Source of the DNA: DASRDR01 sp035550795
GTDB lineage: Bacteria; Methylomirabilota; Methylomirabilia; Rokubacteriales; DASRDR01
Direction: 5' to 3'
NCBI GenBank assembly: GCA_035550795.1
Contig: DASZOL010000116.1
Location: 1-64,000 of the forward strand
Length of the DNA: 64,000 bases
The position numbers and the translations under genes are program-made. Below the pieces are notes generated by a model. It had not been told where the DNA came from and made no database searches. It was given only the letters and a program-made list of their open reading frames with translations. Below, piece after piece: positions 55,092-64,000 of the stretch (its first letter is position 1; every line of letters starts with the position of its first letter).

Positions 55092-55516
55092 AGCCGCTGC
55101 CCCACCGCTACGCCGTCCGCCTCGCCGGGGGTCCGAGCGGCCACGCGTCCATCGCGGCCGACGGTCTACCCGATCTCCGGACCGCGCCGCCCCTCGACTT
55201 CGGAGGCCCGGGGGACGCCTGGAGCCCCGAGCACCTCCTGCTGGCGGCGGTGGAGACGTGCTTCCTGTTCACGCTGCGGGCGGTCGCGGAAGCCTCGAGG
55301 ATCGAGTTCACGCGGTGCGAGGTGACCGCCGAGGGCGTCGTCGACCGGGCGGACGGCGTGACGCGGTTCACGGAGATCGTGCTCCGCGCGCGACTGGCCC
55401 TCGCGCCCGGAGCCGACGCGGCCCGGGCGCGGCGAGTCATGGAGAAGGCCGAACGGGCGTGCCTCGTCTCGGCGTCGCTCGCGACGCCGGTCCGGCTCGA
55501 AGCCGAGCTCTCCTAG
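55088..55516 (+). CDS. OsmC-family protein
   Basis: A 142-residue OsmC/Ohr-fold protein starting with GTG inside the Usp stop (GTGA), so translationally coupled. PEHLLLAAVETCFLFTLRAV contains the Cys that is the peroxidatic residue of the fold; the second Cys lies in KAERACLVSASLATPV. It probably reduces organic hydroperoxides with a thiol partner. Pairing with Usp suggests one stress-induced unit. Confidence 0.88.
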   Translation: MKPLPHRYAVRLAGGPSGHASIAADGLPDLRTAPPLDFGGPGDAWSPEHLLLAAVETCFLFTLRAVAEASRIEFTRCEVTAEGVVDRADGVTRFTEIVLRARLALAPGADAARARRVMEKAERACLVSASLATPVRLEAELS

Positions 55517-55676
55517 CCAGGTCCCCCCCGCGGCGGCCCGCCGCGCCCAGGGCGCGGGACGCGGGCCGGCCCCGGGGAGCCCTCAGTCCACCGGGGGGGA
55601 GCGGCGGCGCTCCGCCCCCAGACCCCCCACCGCATTGATCAGTCGCGTGGCGCCGAAGAGATTGGTTCACAGCCTC

Positions 55677-56438
55677 TCACTCCAGGGTCGTGAGGAGCCC
55701 CATCACGCCGATGCCCAGCGAGATGAGGCCGGCCTGAACGAGCAGGCCGCGAACGGTCCGATCATGCTGGAGCTCGGGCATCAGATCCGCAGCCGCGATG
55801 TACACGAACCCGCCCGCGGCGACCGGGACCAGGACCGTCGTGACCGCGGCGCCCGCCACGGTCCCCAGCAGGAGCGCGACGACGCTGCCCAGGATGGCGG
55901 CGGTGGCCGAGGCCAGGTTGAGCAGCACGGCGCGGCGCACGCTGAGTCCACTGTGGATCAGGATGCCGAAATCGCCCAGCTCCTGCGGGATCTCGTGGAA
56001 GAGCACCGCGACGGTCGTCGCCAGGCCGAGCGTCGGGCTGGTGAGATAGCTCGCCGCGATCAGCACGCCGTCGAGGAAGTTGTGAATCGCGTCGCCGAGG
56101 ACATTGACGGCCGCCAGCTCGGGCCGTGCGATCGGCCCGGGATGGTGGTACCGGTGCAAGAGCCCGTGCTCGTGGCGCAGGAGCTTCTCGACCACGAAGA
56201 AGAGCAGCATCCCGCCGAGAACGAGAAGCGAGGGGCGCAGGGCGCCGGCGTCGCGCCTGAACGTCTCGGGGATCAGGTGGATGAACGCGTCGCCCAGCAG
56301 CGCCCCCACCGCGAAGCTGACGAGGAGCGCGGCGGCGCGGCGGGTCCGCGCCTCGTCCACGGACAGGGTCGCGAGCCCCACCAGGGAGACCACGCTGACG
56401 GCTCCCACGCTGAGCAGACTCAGAGTCCAGCTTGTCAT
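55677..56438 (-). CDS. ZIP-family metal transporter
   Basis: A 253-residue transporter. Helix IV shows GDAIHNFLDGVLIA and helix V VLFHEIPQELGDFGIL, the two ZIP metal-site motifs. ATG at 56438 overlaps the P-ATPase stop (ATGA). An N-terminal HRYHH loop (HEHGLLHRYHHPG) could bind zinc. Likely imports Zn2+, Fe2+ or Mn2+. It ends the minus-strand operon. Confidence 0.92.
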   Translation of the reverse strand: MTSWTLSLLSVGAVSVVSLVGLATLSVDEARTRRAAALLVSFAVGALLGDAFIHLIPETFRRDAGALRPSLLVLGGMLLFFVVEKLLRHEHGLLHRYHHPGPIARPELAAVNVLGDAIHNFLDGVLIAASYLTSPTLGLATTVAVLFHEIPQELGDFGILIHSGLSVRRAVLLNLASATAAILGSVVALLLGTVAGAAVTTVLVPVAAGGFVYIAAADLMPELQHDRTVRGLLVQAGLISLGIGVMGLLTTLE

Positions 56439-59002
56439 GCAGCGGCCCGGTAGAAGCGCATCTTGGCCAGCTCGGCTGCCCCGATGTAGAGGATCGTGAT
56501 CGCCAGCAAGACCAGTAGCACGGGGGCCGGCAGCGCGGTGAAGCCGAGGACCCCGGCAAACGGCAGAAAGGGGATCAGGAACGTCACGGCGGTGACCGCG
56601 GCCGTCAAGACCCACAGCAGCGTGCCCGGTCGGCTCCGGAAGAACGGGCGCCGGGTGCGCACGACGAGCGCGATGACGAGCTCGGTGAGGAGGGACTCGA
56701 CAAACCACCCGGTGCGGAACACCTCGGGGGTCGCCGAAAAGACCTTCAGGAGCGCTCCGAAGGTGAGGAAGTCGAACAGGGAGCTGAGCACGCCGAACGT
56801 GACCATGAAGCGCCCGACGAAGCGCATGTTCCAGCGGCGCGGCCGATCGACGAGCTCCGGATCCACGGTGTCGTCGGCCAGCCCGATGGCCGGCACGTCG
56901 GAGAGGAAGTTGTTGAGCAGGATCTGCCCCGCCAGCAGCGGAAGGAACGGAAGGAACAGCGAGGCGGCCGCCATGCTGACCATGTTCCCCAGGTTCGCAC
57001 TCGTCGTCGTCAAGATGTACTTCAGCGTGTTGGCAAACGTCTTTCGGCCTTCCTGGATCCCGCGCCGGATCACCTCGAGGTGGCGATCGAGGAGAACGAA
57101 GTCCGCCGCCTCCTTGGCCACGTCCGCGGCCTGATCCACGGACAGGCTGGTGTCCGCCGCGTGCATGGCCGGCGCGTCGTTCACCCCGTCGCCTAGAAAG
57201 CCGACCACGTGGCCCATCTTCTTGAGCGAGAGGATGATCCGCTCCTTCTGGTTCGGGTCCACCTCGACGAAGAGGTCCGTTCGCTCGGCGGCGATCCAGA
57301 GGGCCTCGTCGCGCAGCTCGTCGAGGTCCCGACCCGTGAGAACCCGCTCCGCGCGCATGCCCACCGCCGCCGCCACGTGTCGCGCGACGAGCCGGCCGTC
57401 CCCCGTGATGAGCTTGACCGACACGCCCAGTTGCGCCAGGTCTCGGAGCGCCCCGCCGACGCCTTCCTTCGGTCGGTCCAGGAAGGCGAGGAATCCCTGG
57501 AAGTCGAGGCCGTGCTCGTCGTCCCGGTCATACGCGGGCTTCTCGTCCAGCACCCGCGACGCCACGGCGAGCACACGCGTGCCCTGGGCGCTCCACTCCT
57601 CATGCCGGTTCCTCAGCGCGGTCAGCCCGTCCGCATCGAACGGGCGTCCGTCCGCGGACCGCACACAGGCCTCCAGGACGCGCTCGAAGGCGCCCTTGGT
57701 GACAAGGGTGATGCCCCGAGGACCCTTGAGAACGACACTGAGCCGCTTGCGGACGAAATCGTAGGGGATCTCACCCAGCTTCTCCACGCCGGTCAGATCG
57801 GGCGCGTGCGCGCGCAGGATGGCCTCGTCGAGCGGGTTCGTCAGGCCGGCCTGCAGCGCGGCGTTACGGCTCGCAAGCTCCAGGACGTCGGTCGACGGCG
57901 CTCCCCGCTCGTCGTAGGCCCCCTCGAGCTGGACCACACCCTCGGTGAGGGTGCCGGTCTTGTCGGTGCACAAGACGTCCATGCTCCCGAGGTTCTCGAT
58001 GGCGCTCAGCCGCTTGACGAGCACGCCGTGGCGAGCCATGAGCTGCGCCCCCCGCGCAAGGTTGACGGACAGAATGGCGGGGAGAAGCTCCGGGCTCAGC
58101 CCCACGGCGAGCGCGATGGAGAAGAGCAGGGTCTCGATCGGAGGACGTCCCAGCAGCGTGTTCGCCGCGAACACCACGAGCACCATGACGAACATGGCGC
58201 TGCTGAGGAGGTATCCGAACCGGCGGATCCCCCGGTCGAACTCCGTCTCGGGGGGCCGGAGCATCAGCCGGTGCGCGATCGCGCCGAACCGCGTGGCCGG
58301 ACCGGTCGCGACGACAAGGCAGCGAGCGGTCCCGCTTCGCACGTTCGTGCCGAGGAACACGCAATTGACCCGCTCGGTGAGAACCGCCGCCAGGGCGACC
58401 GCACCGGGCTTCTTCTCGACGGGGAAGCTCTCGCCGGTGAGCACCGATTCGTTCACGAAGCAGTCCGTCGCGTCGAGAACGATGCCGTCCGCCGGGAGGA
58501 GGCTCCCCGCAGCCAGCAGGACCACGTCGCCCGGCACCACCTCGCGCAGCGGGATGGTCACCGGCCGGGCATCTCGCACCACCGTCGCCCCCGCCCGCAC
58601 CCGCGCCCTCAGCTGGTCGGCGGCCATCTGCGCGCGGTATTCCCGCGCGTACCCGACTCCAACGCTCGCGACCAGGATCATGAGCACGATGGCGGCGTCG
58701 ATCCAGGCCGCCGTGAGCACGGAGGCCCCCGCCGCGAACACCAGGAGCAGGAGCAGTGGGCTCCGGAGCTGGTTCCAGAGGACCCGCCCCCGGGACAGCT
58801 GGGCCTGCTCCCGGATCTCGTTGGGTCCATACTGGGCCAGCCGGCTTGCCGCCTCGGCCGAGGACAGGCCTTCGGGGCCCGAGCGAAGACGTCTCATCAC
58901 GTCCGCTGGGTCCAGCGCCCAGTAGCCCTCCACCGCAGCCGGGCGGGCTCGGAAGCGCGACCGAGCCCGAAGCCCGACGCATCCCGGGCCCGGGGCGTTC
59001 AC
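56435..59002 (-). CDS. mgtA: Mg2+-type P-type ATPase (P3B, MgtA-like)
   Basis: An 855-residue pump. TGES actuator motif (NESVLTGESFPVEKK), AVGLSPELLPAILSVNLARG in TM4 (MgtA-type), phosphorylation D347 in CTDKTGT, hinge GDGVNDAPAMHAADTSLSVD and ten helices. The DTVDPELVDRPRRWNM region is a P3B feature. Expected to import Mg2+. Co-transcribed with ZIP; ABC exporter genes lie 28 bp upstream. Confidence 0.88.
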   Translation of the reverse strand: MNAPGPGCVGLRARSRFRARPAAVEGYWALDPADVMRRLRSGPEGLSSAEAASRLAQYGPNEIREQAQLSRGRVLWNQLRSPLLLLLVFAAGASVLTAAWIDAAIVLMILVASVGVGYAREYRAQMAADQLRARVRAGATVVRDARPVTIPLREVVPGDVVLLAAGSLLPADGIVLDATDCFVNESVLTGESFPVEKKPGAVALAAVLTERVNCVFLGTNVRSGTARCLVVATGPATRFGAIAHRLMLRPPETEFDRGIRRFGYLLSSAMFVMVLVVFAANTLLGRPPIETLLFSIALAVGLSPELLPAILSVNLARGAQLMARHGVLVKRLSAIENLGSMDVLCTDKTGTLTEGVVQLEGAYDERGAPSTDVLELASRNAALQAGLTNPLDEAILRAHAPDLTGVEKLGEIPYDFVRKRLSVVLKGPRGITLVTKGAFERVLEACVRSADGRPFDADGLTALRNRHEEWSAQGTRVLAVASRVLDEKPAYDRDDEHGLDFQGFLAFLDRPKEGVGGALRDLAQLGVSVKLITGDGRLVARHVAAAVGMRAERVLTGRDLDELRDEALWIAAERTDLFVEVDPNQKERIILSLKKMGHVVGFLGDGVNDAPAMHAADTSLSVDQAADVAKEAADFVLLDRHLEVIRRGIQEGRKTFANTLKYILTTTSANLGNMVSMAAASLFLPFLPLLAGQILLNNFLSDVPAIGLADDTVDPELVDRPRRWNMRFVGRFMVTFGVLSSLFDFLTFGALLKVFSATPEVFRTGWFVESLLTELVIALVVRTRRPFFRSRPGTLLWVLTAAVTAVTFLIPFLPFAGVLGFTALPAPVLLVLLAITILYIGAAELAKMRFYRAAA

Positions 59003-59030
59003 CGCTCCGCGCCGCCGGGCCCAGCCCCCG

Positions 59031-59864
59031 TCATGCCTGGGCGCCGTGCTCCGCCTGAGCCGTCGGGTCGGAGGTGACCCCGAGCAGCGTCCCGGCGGTC
59101 CGGGCGCGATGCTGCGACTTGGCCAGCTCCCGGACGCGGCCGTCCTCGATCAAGAGGATCCGGTCGGCCACGTGAGCCAGCCGGTCGTCGTGCGTGATCA
59201 TGACGAACGCGACGCCCTGCTCCCGGCTCATCTCCCGCATGAGGGCGAAGACCTCCTCGCCGGCGCGGCTGTCGAGGTTCCCTGTCGGCTCGTCGGCCAG
59301 TATGATCCCAGGCTCGTTCGCGAGCGCCCGCACGATGGCGCAGCGCTGGTTCTGGCCGCCGCTCATCTCGCCGGGCCGCTTGTCGAGCTCAGCGTCGAGC
59401 CCGACCCGGCGCAGGAGGCCCACGACGCGCGCGCGCTGCGCCCCGGTGACGCCCCCGTACCGGATGACGATGGGCATCAGGACGTTCTCCAGGCAGCTGA
59501 ACTCGTCGAGCAGGTAGTGGAACTGAAACACGAAGCCGATCTCGTCGCTCCGAAAGTCGGCCAGCCCATCCTCATCGAGCGTCGCCAGGTCCACGCCGTT
59601 GATCACGACGGCGCCGGCCGTGGGCGTGTCGAGGGCGCCCAGGAGGTTGAGGAGCGTCGTCTTCCCGCTGCCCGACTGGCCGATGATCGCGACGAACTCG
59701 CCGGCCCGGATCTCGAGCTCGACGCCGTGCAGCACGGGGACCGGCACTTTGCCGGCGTAGGTCTTCCTCAGATCGCGCGTCTCGATCACGACCGGCCCCG
59801 GCCGCCCGCTCTCGTCCGTCCGGCGATCGGGGGGAAGCACGGCCCGCGGCGTTCCGGCGCTCAT
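59031..59864 (-). CDS. MacB/LolD-type ABC ATPase
   Basis: A 277-residue ATPase: Walker A GQSGSGKTT, Q-loop FVFQFHYLLDEFSCLENVLM, signature MSGGQNQRCAIVRAL, Walker B IILADEPTGNLDSRAGEEVF. The start overlaps the permease stop (ATGA). The C-terminal tail past VRELAKSQHRA is extra. Works with the permease and HlyD-like adaptor upstream as an efflux or lipoprotein-release system. Confidence 0.9.
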   Translation of the reverse strand: MSAGTPRAVLPPDRRTDESGRPGPVVIETRDLRKTYAGKVPVPVLHGVELEIRAGEFVAIIGQSGSGKTTLLNLLGALDTPTAGAVVINGVDLATLDEDGLADFRSDEIGFVFQFHYLLDEFSCLENVLMPIVIRYGGVTGAQRARVVGLLRRVGLDAELDKRPGEMSGGQNQRCAIVRALANEPGIILADEPTGNLDSRAGEEVFALMREMSREQGVAFVMITHDDRLAHVADRILLIEDGRVRELAKSQHRARTAGTLLGVTSDPTAQAEHGAQA

Positions 59865-61126
59865 CGCATCACGTCGACCGGGTTCAGCCGCGCGGCCCGC
59901 CGGGAGGGCAGGTAGGCGGCCAAGACCGTCGCGATGATCGCCGCGCCCACCGCCAGGCCGATGTAGGCGGGCAGGATCGCTACCGGGAAGTACTGCTCGG
60001 GCGGCTGTCCCGGCCGGTACGCAGGCTGCTCGATCCGTCCGAGGAAATACACGATGAGCGTCCCGACCGTCGCCCCCACCGTGCTGCCCGCGAGCGCGAT
60101 CCCGAGGCCCTCGAGGACGAAGATCCGGAGGATCTGGCGGCGGCGGGCGCCGATCGCCTTCAGGATGCCGATCTGCTTGGACTTCTGCAGGACCGAGACG
60201 ATCAGCACCGACGCGATGGCGAACGCCGAGGCGACCAGGCTGAACCCCGAGATGAGGTACGCGGTGGCGGCCTGCATCCGGAGACGGTCCAGAAAGACCG
60301 GGAACTCACGCGACCACGACCGTGCCTCGTACGGCACCAGACCCATGATCTGATCCGCGATCTGATCCGCGCGATAGATGTCCCGCAGCTTCACGAAGAC
60401 GACGTTCACCGCCGTGCCCAGCCCGAAGAGACTCTGGGCGGTCCGCAGGGTCACATAGGCGTCGCCGCGCCCCTGCCCGCGGCTGTAGATGCCCGCGACC
60501 GTGAAGGCGTCGGAGGCGCCCGTGTTCGACATCAGGCGGACGCGCTCACCCACCGCCAGGTTCAGGTCCTTCGCCAGCTCCGTGTCCACGACGATCTCGT
60601 CGCTGGCGAGACCTCGGTACCGGCCTGCGACCATGTACCTCGAAATCGGCGTGACTTCTTCCTGGAGCGTCGGATCCGCCCCGACGACCCCGACCCCGAT
60701 CGCGTGGCCCCCCTTGGAGACGAAGCCCTGCTGGCGGACCACCGGATTGACAAGAATCACGCCCGGCACGGCCCGGATCGTGGCGGCCACGCGCGGCCAG
60801 TCATCGATGTCCTTCTGCTGAGGCGCCAGCTGTTCGAGGCGGCTCGAGCTCGGTCCCGGCGGCGCGCCCGGAACCTCCGCCAGGGGCGTCGGCCGCGGGT
60901 CCGCGACGCGGACGGTCACGTGCGGGATGGCCTCGGTCAGAAGGTCGGTCAGCTTCTGCTGCAGCCCGAAGATCAGCCCCGTGACGAAGATCACGATGAT
61001 CACCGCCGCGGCGACCGCGCTCACGGTCAGCCAGGTCTGACCGCCTCCGGATCGGAGGTGACGCGTGGCCACCCGAATCTCGAATCCCAGTCCCCGGCGG
61101 TGCGCACGCGACCGTCCCGAGGTCAC
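59861..61126 (-). CDS. FtsX/MacB-type ABC permease
   Basis: A 421-residue permease with four helices: one N-terminal (about 30-55), then three at the C-terminal half (SGFSLVASAFAIASVLIVSV, LEGLGIALAGSTVGATVGTL, LAVGAAIIATVLAAYLPSRR). The large periplasmic loop between is MacB_PCD-like. The cytoplasmic motif QIGILKAIGARRRQILRIF is a strong signature. Its start overlaps the adaptor gene stop by four bases. Confidence 0.9.
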   Translation of the reverse strand: MTSGRSRAHRRGLGFEIRVATRHLRSGGGQTWLTVSAVAAAVIIVIFVTGLIFGLQQKLTDLLTEAIPHVTVRVADPRPTPLAEVPGAPPGPSSSRLEQLAPQQKDIDDWPRVAATIRAVPGVILVNPVVRQQGFVSKGGHAIGVGVVGADPTLQEEVTPISRYMVAGRYRGLASDEIVVDTELAKDLNLAVGERVRLMSNTGASDAFTVAGIYSRGQGRGDAYVTLRTAQSLFGLGTAVNVVFVKLRDIYRADQIADQIMGLVPYEARSWSREFPVFLDRLRMQAATAYLISGFSLVASAFAIASVLIVSVLQKSKQIGILKAIGARRRQILRIFVLEGLGIALAGSTVGATVGTLIVYFLGRIEQPAYRPGQPPEQYFPVAILPAYIGLAVGAAIIATVLAAYLPSRRAARLNPVDVMR

Positions 61127-62538
61127 GGCTCCCCTCGCTCCGACGACGACCGAATCCGGAGACGGTCCCCGGGCTGGATCGTGGCCGGATTGGTGATCAC
61201 GAGGTCGTCGGCGTCAAGCCCGGCCGCCACCGGGACGCCATCCTTCGTCGGTGGCCGGGTCTGCACCACCTTCTCGACAGCGCGATCGTCCCGCACGACC
61301 AAGACGACGTTCCGGTCCGCGACGCGGCGGAGCGCTGCGGCCGGCACCAGGAGTCGCCGGGCCGCGGGGTTGGTCACGACGTTGACGTTGACGGTCTGGC
61401 CGGGGCGCAGCCAGGCGGGCGGGTTGACCGGAGCGACCGTCACCGTCACGGTCCCGCGCGTCTGGTCGACCGCCGCCGCGATCTCCCGGACAGATCCAGC
61501 GAAGGTGGAGCCAGGGAACGTGCTGGAGGACACGACGGCGGACTGCCCCAGCGCCAGGTCCGCGAGGTTGCTCTCGTCGACCTCCACGTGGATCTCCATC
61601 TCGGTGCTGATGAGCTGCAGTACCCCCTGGGACCCGACCATCTGGCCCACTTCGGCGTTGATCGCGGTCACGAGGCCTCCGAAGGGGGCGACCACGACCG
61701 CCTCCTGCGCCTGGCGGCGCGCCACGGCAACGGCGCGCTCGGCCTCCCGGACGCGCTCCCGGGCGATGGCGACGTCCTCCGGGCGCGCGCCCACCTCGAG
61801 GGTCCGCAGGCGTGCCTCCTGGACGCCGACGTTGGCCTCGGCGGCGGCCACCCCGCCGCCGAAGGCGTGCACCACCCTCTCCGCGACGGCCACCGCCTGG
61901 CGCTGGACGGCCACCTGCTGCTCCGCGACGCGGGACCGGGTGACCGCTTCGTCATGCTCGGCGCGGGCAATGAGCCCTCGCTCGAGCAGCCGCTCGGCCC
62001 GCTCCAGCTGGCGGGCGGCCAGCTCCCGCTCCGCCTGGTGCTGGACCAGCTGGGCCTCCGCCTGGACAACCGTCTGCTCGGCTTGGGCCAGGGATGATCG
62101 CTGCTGGGCGAGCTGGGCGCGGGCCTGCTGGATCGCCGCGGCCGCAGCCTCCAGCTCGGAGGGCAAGGCGCCGCGCGCCACCTGGACCAGGGTGGCCCGG
62201 GCCGTCGTCAGCGCGGCTTCCGCCTGTGCCGCCCGCGCCTCGGCCACGTCGTTCTTCAAGATGGCGAGCCGCTGTCCGCGCGACACCCGGTCGCCTTCGC
62301 GGACGAATAGCCGCTCGACGACGCCGGCGGCCTGCGACCCCGCCAGCGTCTCGGTCACGCCGCGAACCCGGCCGCTGCTGGCGATCGACTCGGTGACGCT
62401 CGCGCGCACCGGCCGGGCCACAACCACGTCCTTGGCCCGTTGCCAGCACCAGATCCCGAGACCGAGGGCCAAGCCTCCCAGCAGCAGGCCTGCGGCCAGG
62501 ATCCAGCGGCGACGCGTTGCCGGGCCAGTCCTGTCCAT
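61123..62538 (-). CDS. HlyD/MacA-type periplasmic adaptor
   Basis: About 471 residues (ATG 62538; TTG six codons upstream is possible). An N-terminal membrane anchor (WILAAGLLLGGLALGLGIWC), lipoyl/biotinyl halves around GRVRGVTETLAGSQAAGVVE, and a long Ala/Gln-rich coiled-coil hairpin at about 110-290. A C-terminal barrel shows LRPGQTVNVNVVTNPAARRL. It links the ABC transporter to an outer-membrane channel not in the window. Confidence 0.9.
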   Translation of the reverse strand: MDRTGPATRRRWILAAGLLLGGLALGLGIWCWQRAKDVVVARPVRASVTESIASSGRVRGVTETLAGSQAAGVVERLFVREGDRVSRGQRLAILKNDVAEARAAQAEAALTTARATLVQVARGALPSELEAAAAAIQQARAQLAQQRSSLAQAEQTVVQAEAQLVQHQAERELAARQLERAERLLERGLIARAEHDEAVTRSRVAEQQVAVQRQAVAVAERVVHAFGGGVAAAEANVGVQEARLRTLEVGARPEDVAIARERVREAERAVAVARRQAQEAVVVAPFGGLVTAINAEVGQMVGSQGVLQLISTEMEIHVEVDESNLADLALGQSAVVSSSTFPGSTFAGSVREIAAAVDQTRGTVTVTVAPVNPPAWLRPGQTVNVNVVTNPAARRLLVPAAALRRVADRNVVLVVRDDRAVEKVVQTRPPTKDGVPVAAGLDADDLVITNPATIQPGDRLRIRSSSERGEP

Positions 62539-62556
62539 CGGGCGGCCAGGCTGCAA

Positions 62557-62888
62557 TGGCGCTGCCAGCGCGGTAACCCAGCGTCCTTCTTGCAGAGTTC
62601 CCCCCTGTGCCCGCCCTGCCCCGGGGCCCAGGACGGCCTCACCCGGGGCGTAGCCGCCCCATTGCCTGAGCCGTGGCGACGCCCGTCAGCGAGCCAGATC
62701 GCCGGCGTCCAGCTGACGTGGGCCAGTTCGGTCTCGGCTTCGTGGCGAGCGGGCTCCTCCGAAGCCGTCGGCCAGGCTGAAGGCCAGGCCGGATGGCTCG
62801 ATATCCGCTTCGCGCGACGGCCGCCGGATAACCCGGCCGCTCCGGGGCTCTTCACCGGGCGCCCCTGCTGGGGCCCTGGACCACCCCC
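62557..62888. other. Intergenic region between xth and the efflux operon
   Basis: About 330 bases with no supported gene. It should hold the promoter of the minus-strand efflux/metal operon. No clear box or hairpin was recognised. Confidence 0.45.
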
Positions 62889-63764
62889 TCAGCGCGGGCG
62901 GCGGGCGGCGATCCGCGCCTCGGCCGCCGTCCACCCCGCGTCGAAGGGCTGCCCGGGCCGGTCGAGGTCGATCGTGACGGGGGCATGATCGGACGGGAGC
63001 GGCTTTCCCTTGCGCGCCTCGCGATCGATCTCGGCCCACACGACCCGCTCGGCGACGGGGCGGGTGACAAGCAAGTGATCGATGCGCATGCCGTAGTTCT
63101 TGTGGAACTGCCCCGCCCGATAGTCCCACCACGAGTAGCGGTCGGGCTCGCGATGCTGCTGGCGGTAGGCGTCGACGAGGCCCCACTCACAGAGCCGGGC
63201 AAAGGCGAGTCGTTCCGGCTCCGACACGTGGGTCCCCCCGTGGCAGGCCTGGGGATCCCAGACGTCCGCGTCGGTCGGAGCGACGTTGAAGTCGCCGCCC
63301 AGCACCAGGAGCTCGTGCGGGTCTCGTGCCTCGGCGAGCCAGCGGCTCAGCCGTCCGAACCAGGCGAGCTTGGCCTCGTAGAAGCGGGACCCGACCGTCC
63401 GCCCGTTGGGGGCGTAGAGACTGGCGACGCGAACGCCTCCGCAGACGGCCGATATCATGCGAGCCTCGGCGAGTGGCTCGTCGTCGCCGACGTCCGGCGT
63501 CGTCGACGGGCGGAGCGGCTCTCCGAAGTTGATCACCGCCTCGCTCAAGCCTACGCGGCTGGCGATGGCCACGCCGTTCCAGCGGCCCTCGCCGTGATGC
63601 GCCAGCTCGTAACCGGCGCGGCTGAACGCCTCGGCCGGGGCATCGGCGTCCCCCAGCTTGGTCTCCTGCAGGAGCAGCACCTCGGGCCGGGCTCGCTCGA
63701 GCCACCATTCCACCTTCTCCAGGCGAGCCTTCAGCGAGTTGACGTTCCAGGTCGCGATCCGCAT
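62889..63764 (-). CDS. xth: Exodeoxyribonuclease III
   Basis: A 291-residue AP-endonuclease/3'-exonuclease. It opens MRIATWNVNSLKARLEKVEW, with metal ligand E34 in LLQETKLG, GGDFNVAPTDADVWDP, DAYRQQHREPDRYSWWDYRA and the final LPSDHAPVTIDL with catalytic Asp/His. The start is chosen by homology; GTG codons lie just upstream. 62 bp after the NUDIX gene, same direction. Confidence 0.93.
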   Translation of the reverse strand: MRIATWNVNSLKARLEKVEWWLERARPEVLLLQETKLGDADAPAEAFSRAGYELAHHGEGRWNGVAIASRVGLSEAVINFGEPLRPSTTPDVGDDEPLAEARMISAVCGGVRVASLYAPNGRTVGSRFYEAKLAWFGRLSRWLAEARDPHELLVLGGDFNVAPTDADVWDPQACHGGTHVSEPERLAFARLCEWGLVDAYRQQHREPDRYSWWDYRAGQFHKNYGMRIDHLLVTRPVAERVVWAEIDREARKGKPLPSDHAPVTIDLDRPGQPFDAGWTAAEARIAARRPR

Positions 63765-63826
63765 CCTCGTCACCACCAGTTCATGCGCCGCGGGAGGTCC
63801 CCGGGGCGCGCTCGGTCAAGACTCAA

Positions 63827-64000
63827 CTACCGCCCCATCGTCTCACCCGCGCCCCGGCCCAGAAGCTGACAGAGCTGATCCAGGAAGCCACGCTGTCCCT
63901 TGATGATCCGATCGCGAGCCTCGTCGATCGCGAACCAGGCAGCGCGGTCAACCTCCGGAAATTCCTGCACGCGCCCCGAGCGCGGCGGCCACTCCGTCGC
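63827..64000 (-). CDS. NUDIX hydrolase, C-terminal end (cut by window edge)
   Basis: The 57 residues seen begin ATEWPPRSGRVQEFPEVDRA and continue AWFAIDEARDRIIKGQRGFL to a stop. This matches the end of NUDIX hydrolases (a strand with E-W-PPRSG, then the AWF-DxxEAR segment and a closing helix). The catalytic Nudix box lies outside the window. Next to xth it may clean oxidised or diadenosine nucleotides. Confidence 0.75.
   Translation of the reverse strand, partial: ATEWPPRSGRVQEFPEVDRAAWFAIDEARDRIIKGQRGFLDQLCQLLGRGAGETMGR

Overview
The window is about 64 kb of very GC-rich DNA with dense bacterial coding on both strands. Outer-membrane genes (a porin O/P homologue and a beta-barrel ending in Phe), lipobox proteins, many branched-chain-type ABC systems, and a histidine kinase with a substrate-binding-type sensor suggest a diderm soil or sediment bacterium. 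The overall style recalls Candidatus Rokubacteria / Methylomirabilota, but this is inference because no rRNA or other phylogenetic marker is present. No tRNA, rRNA, CRISPR array or intact transposase was seen.

Layout. 1-2577: two-component signalling (kinase cut by the left edge, a frameshifted NarL-type regulator, a receiver-only regulator). 2685-12427: co-directional locus of a sulfatase, its formylglycine-generating enzyme, four inner-membrane proteins including a BASS-type transporter, a lipoprotein, an outer-membrane barrel and a porin. 12806-15146: class III cyclase and a GT4 glycosyltransferase. 15193-22722: accessory region with a cysteine-synthase-like enzyme, an NTF2-like protein, gene remnants (a berberine-bridge-type oxidoreductase end joined to an AraC end), two DGPF/YCII proteins, a VOC protein, about 1 kb of empty DNA, a PP-loop protein and a Phd/VapC toxin-antitoxin pair. 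22920-25382: AlaX and a frameshifted epoxide hydrolase bracketed by two 81-bp direct repeats, with a leuD remnant truncated at the second repeat. 25737-33085: DinB-like protein, orphan PhnD-like binding protein, CBS protein, an unrecognised 884-residue exported protein, two PPOX-fold proteins and a DAO-type oxidoreductase.

33394-38109: complete branched-chain amino-acid-type ABC operon (binding protein, LivH, LivM, LivG, LivF) behind a leader rich in repeats and hairpins. 38203-42761: DUF1353 protein, K+-channel-like protein and a DUF2868/DUF3482 GTPase pair. 42954-47311: sugar-type ABC importer (binding protein and two permeases, no ATPase) followed by a rhamnonate-dehydratase-like enolase-superfamily enzyme, a likely uptake-plus-catabolism unit. 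47387-49354: CPA2 cation/proton antiporter.

49517-64000: stress and metal region. It has a three-cupredoxin copper nitrite reductase, phosphoketolase, a tandem universal stress protein translationally coupled to an OsmC protein, and a tightly packed minus-strand run (HlyD adaptor, FtsX-type permease, ABC ATPase, Mg2+-type P-ATPase, ZIP transporter). Exodeoxyribonuclease III and the end of a NUDIX hydrolase lie at the right edge. The combination suggests adaptation to low oxygen, nitrosative and metal stress.

Frameshifts are confined to a few genes (response regulator, BBE remnant, epoxide hydrolase, leuD remnant). They could be genuine decay or assembly indels, and raw reads would decide.
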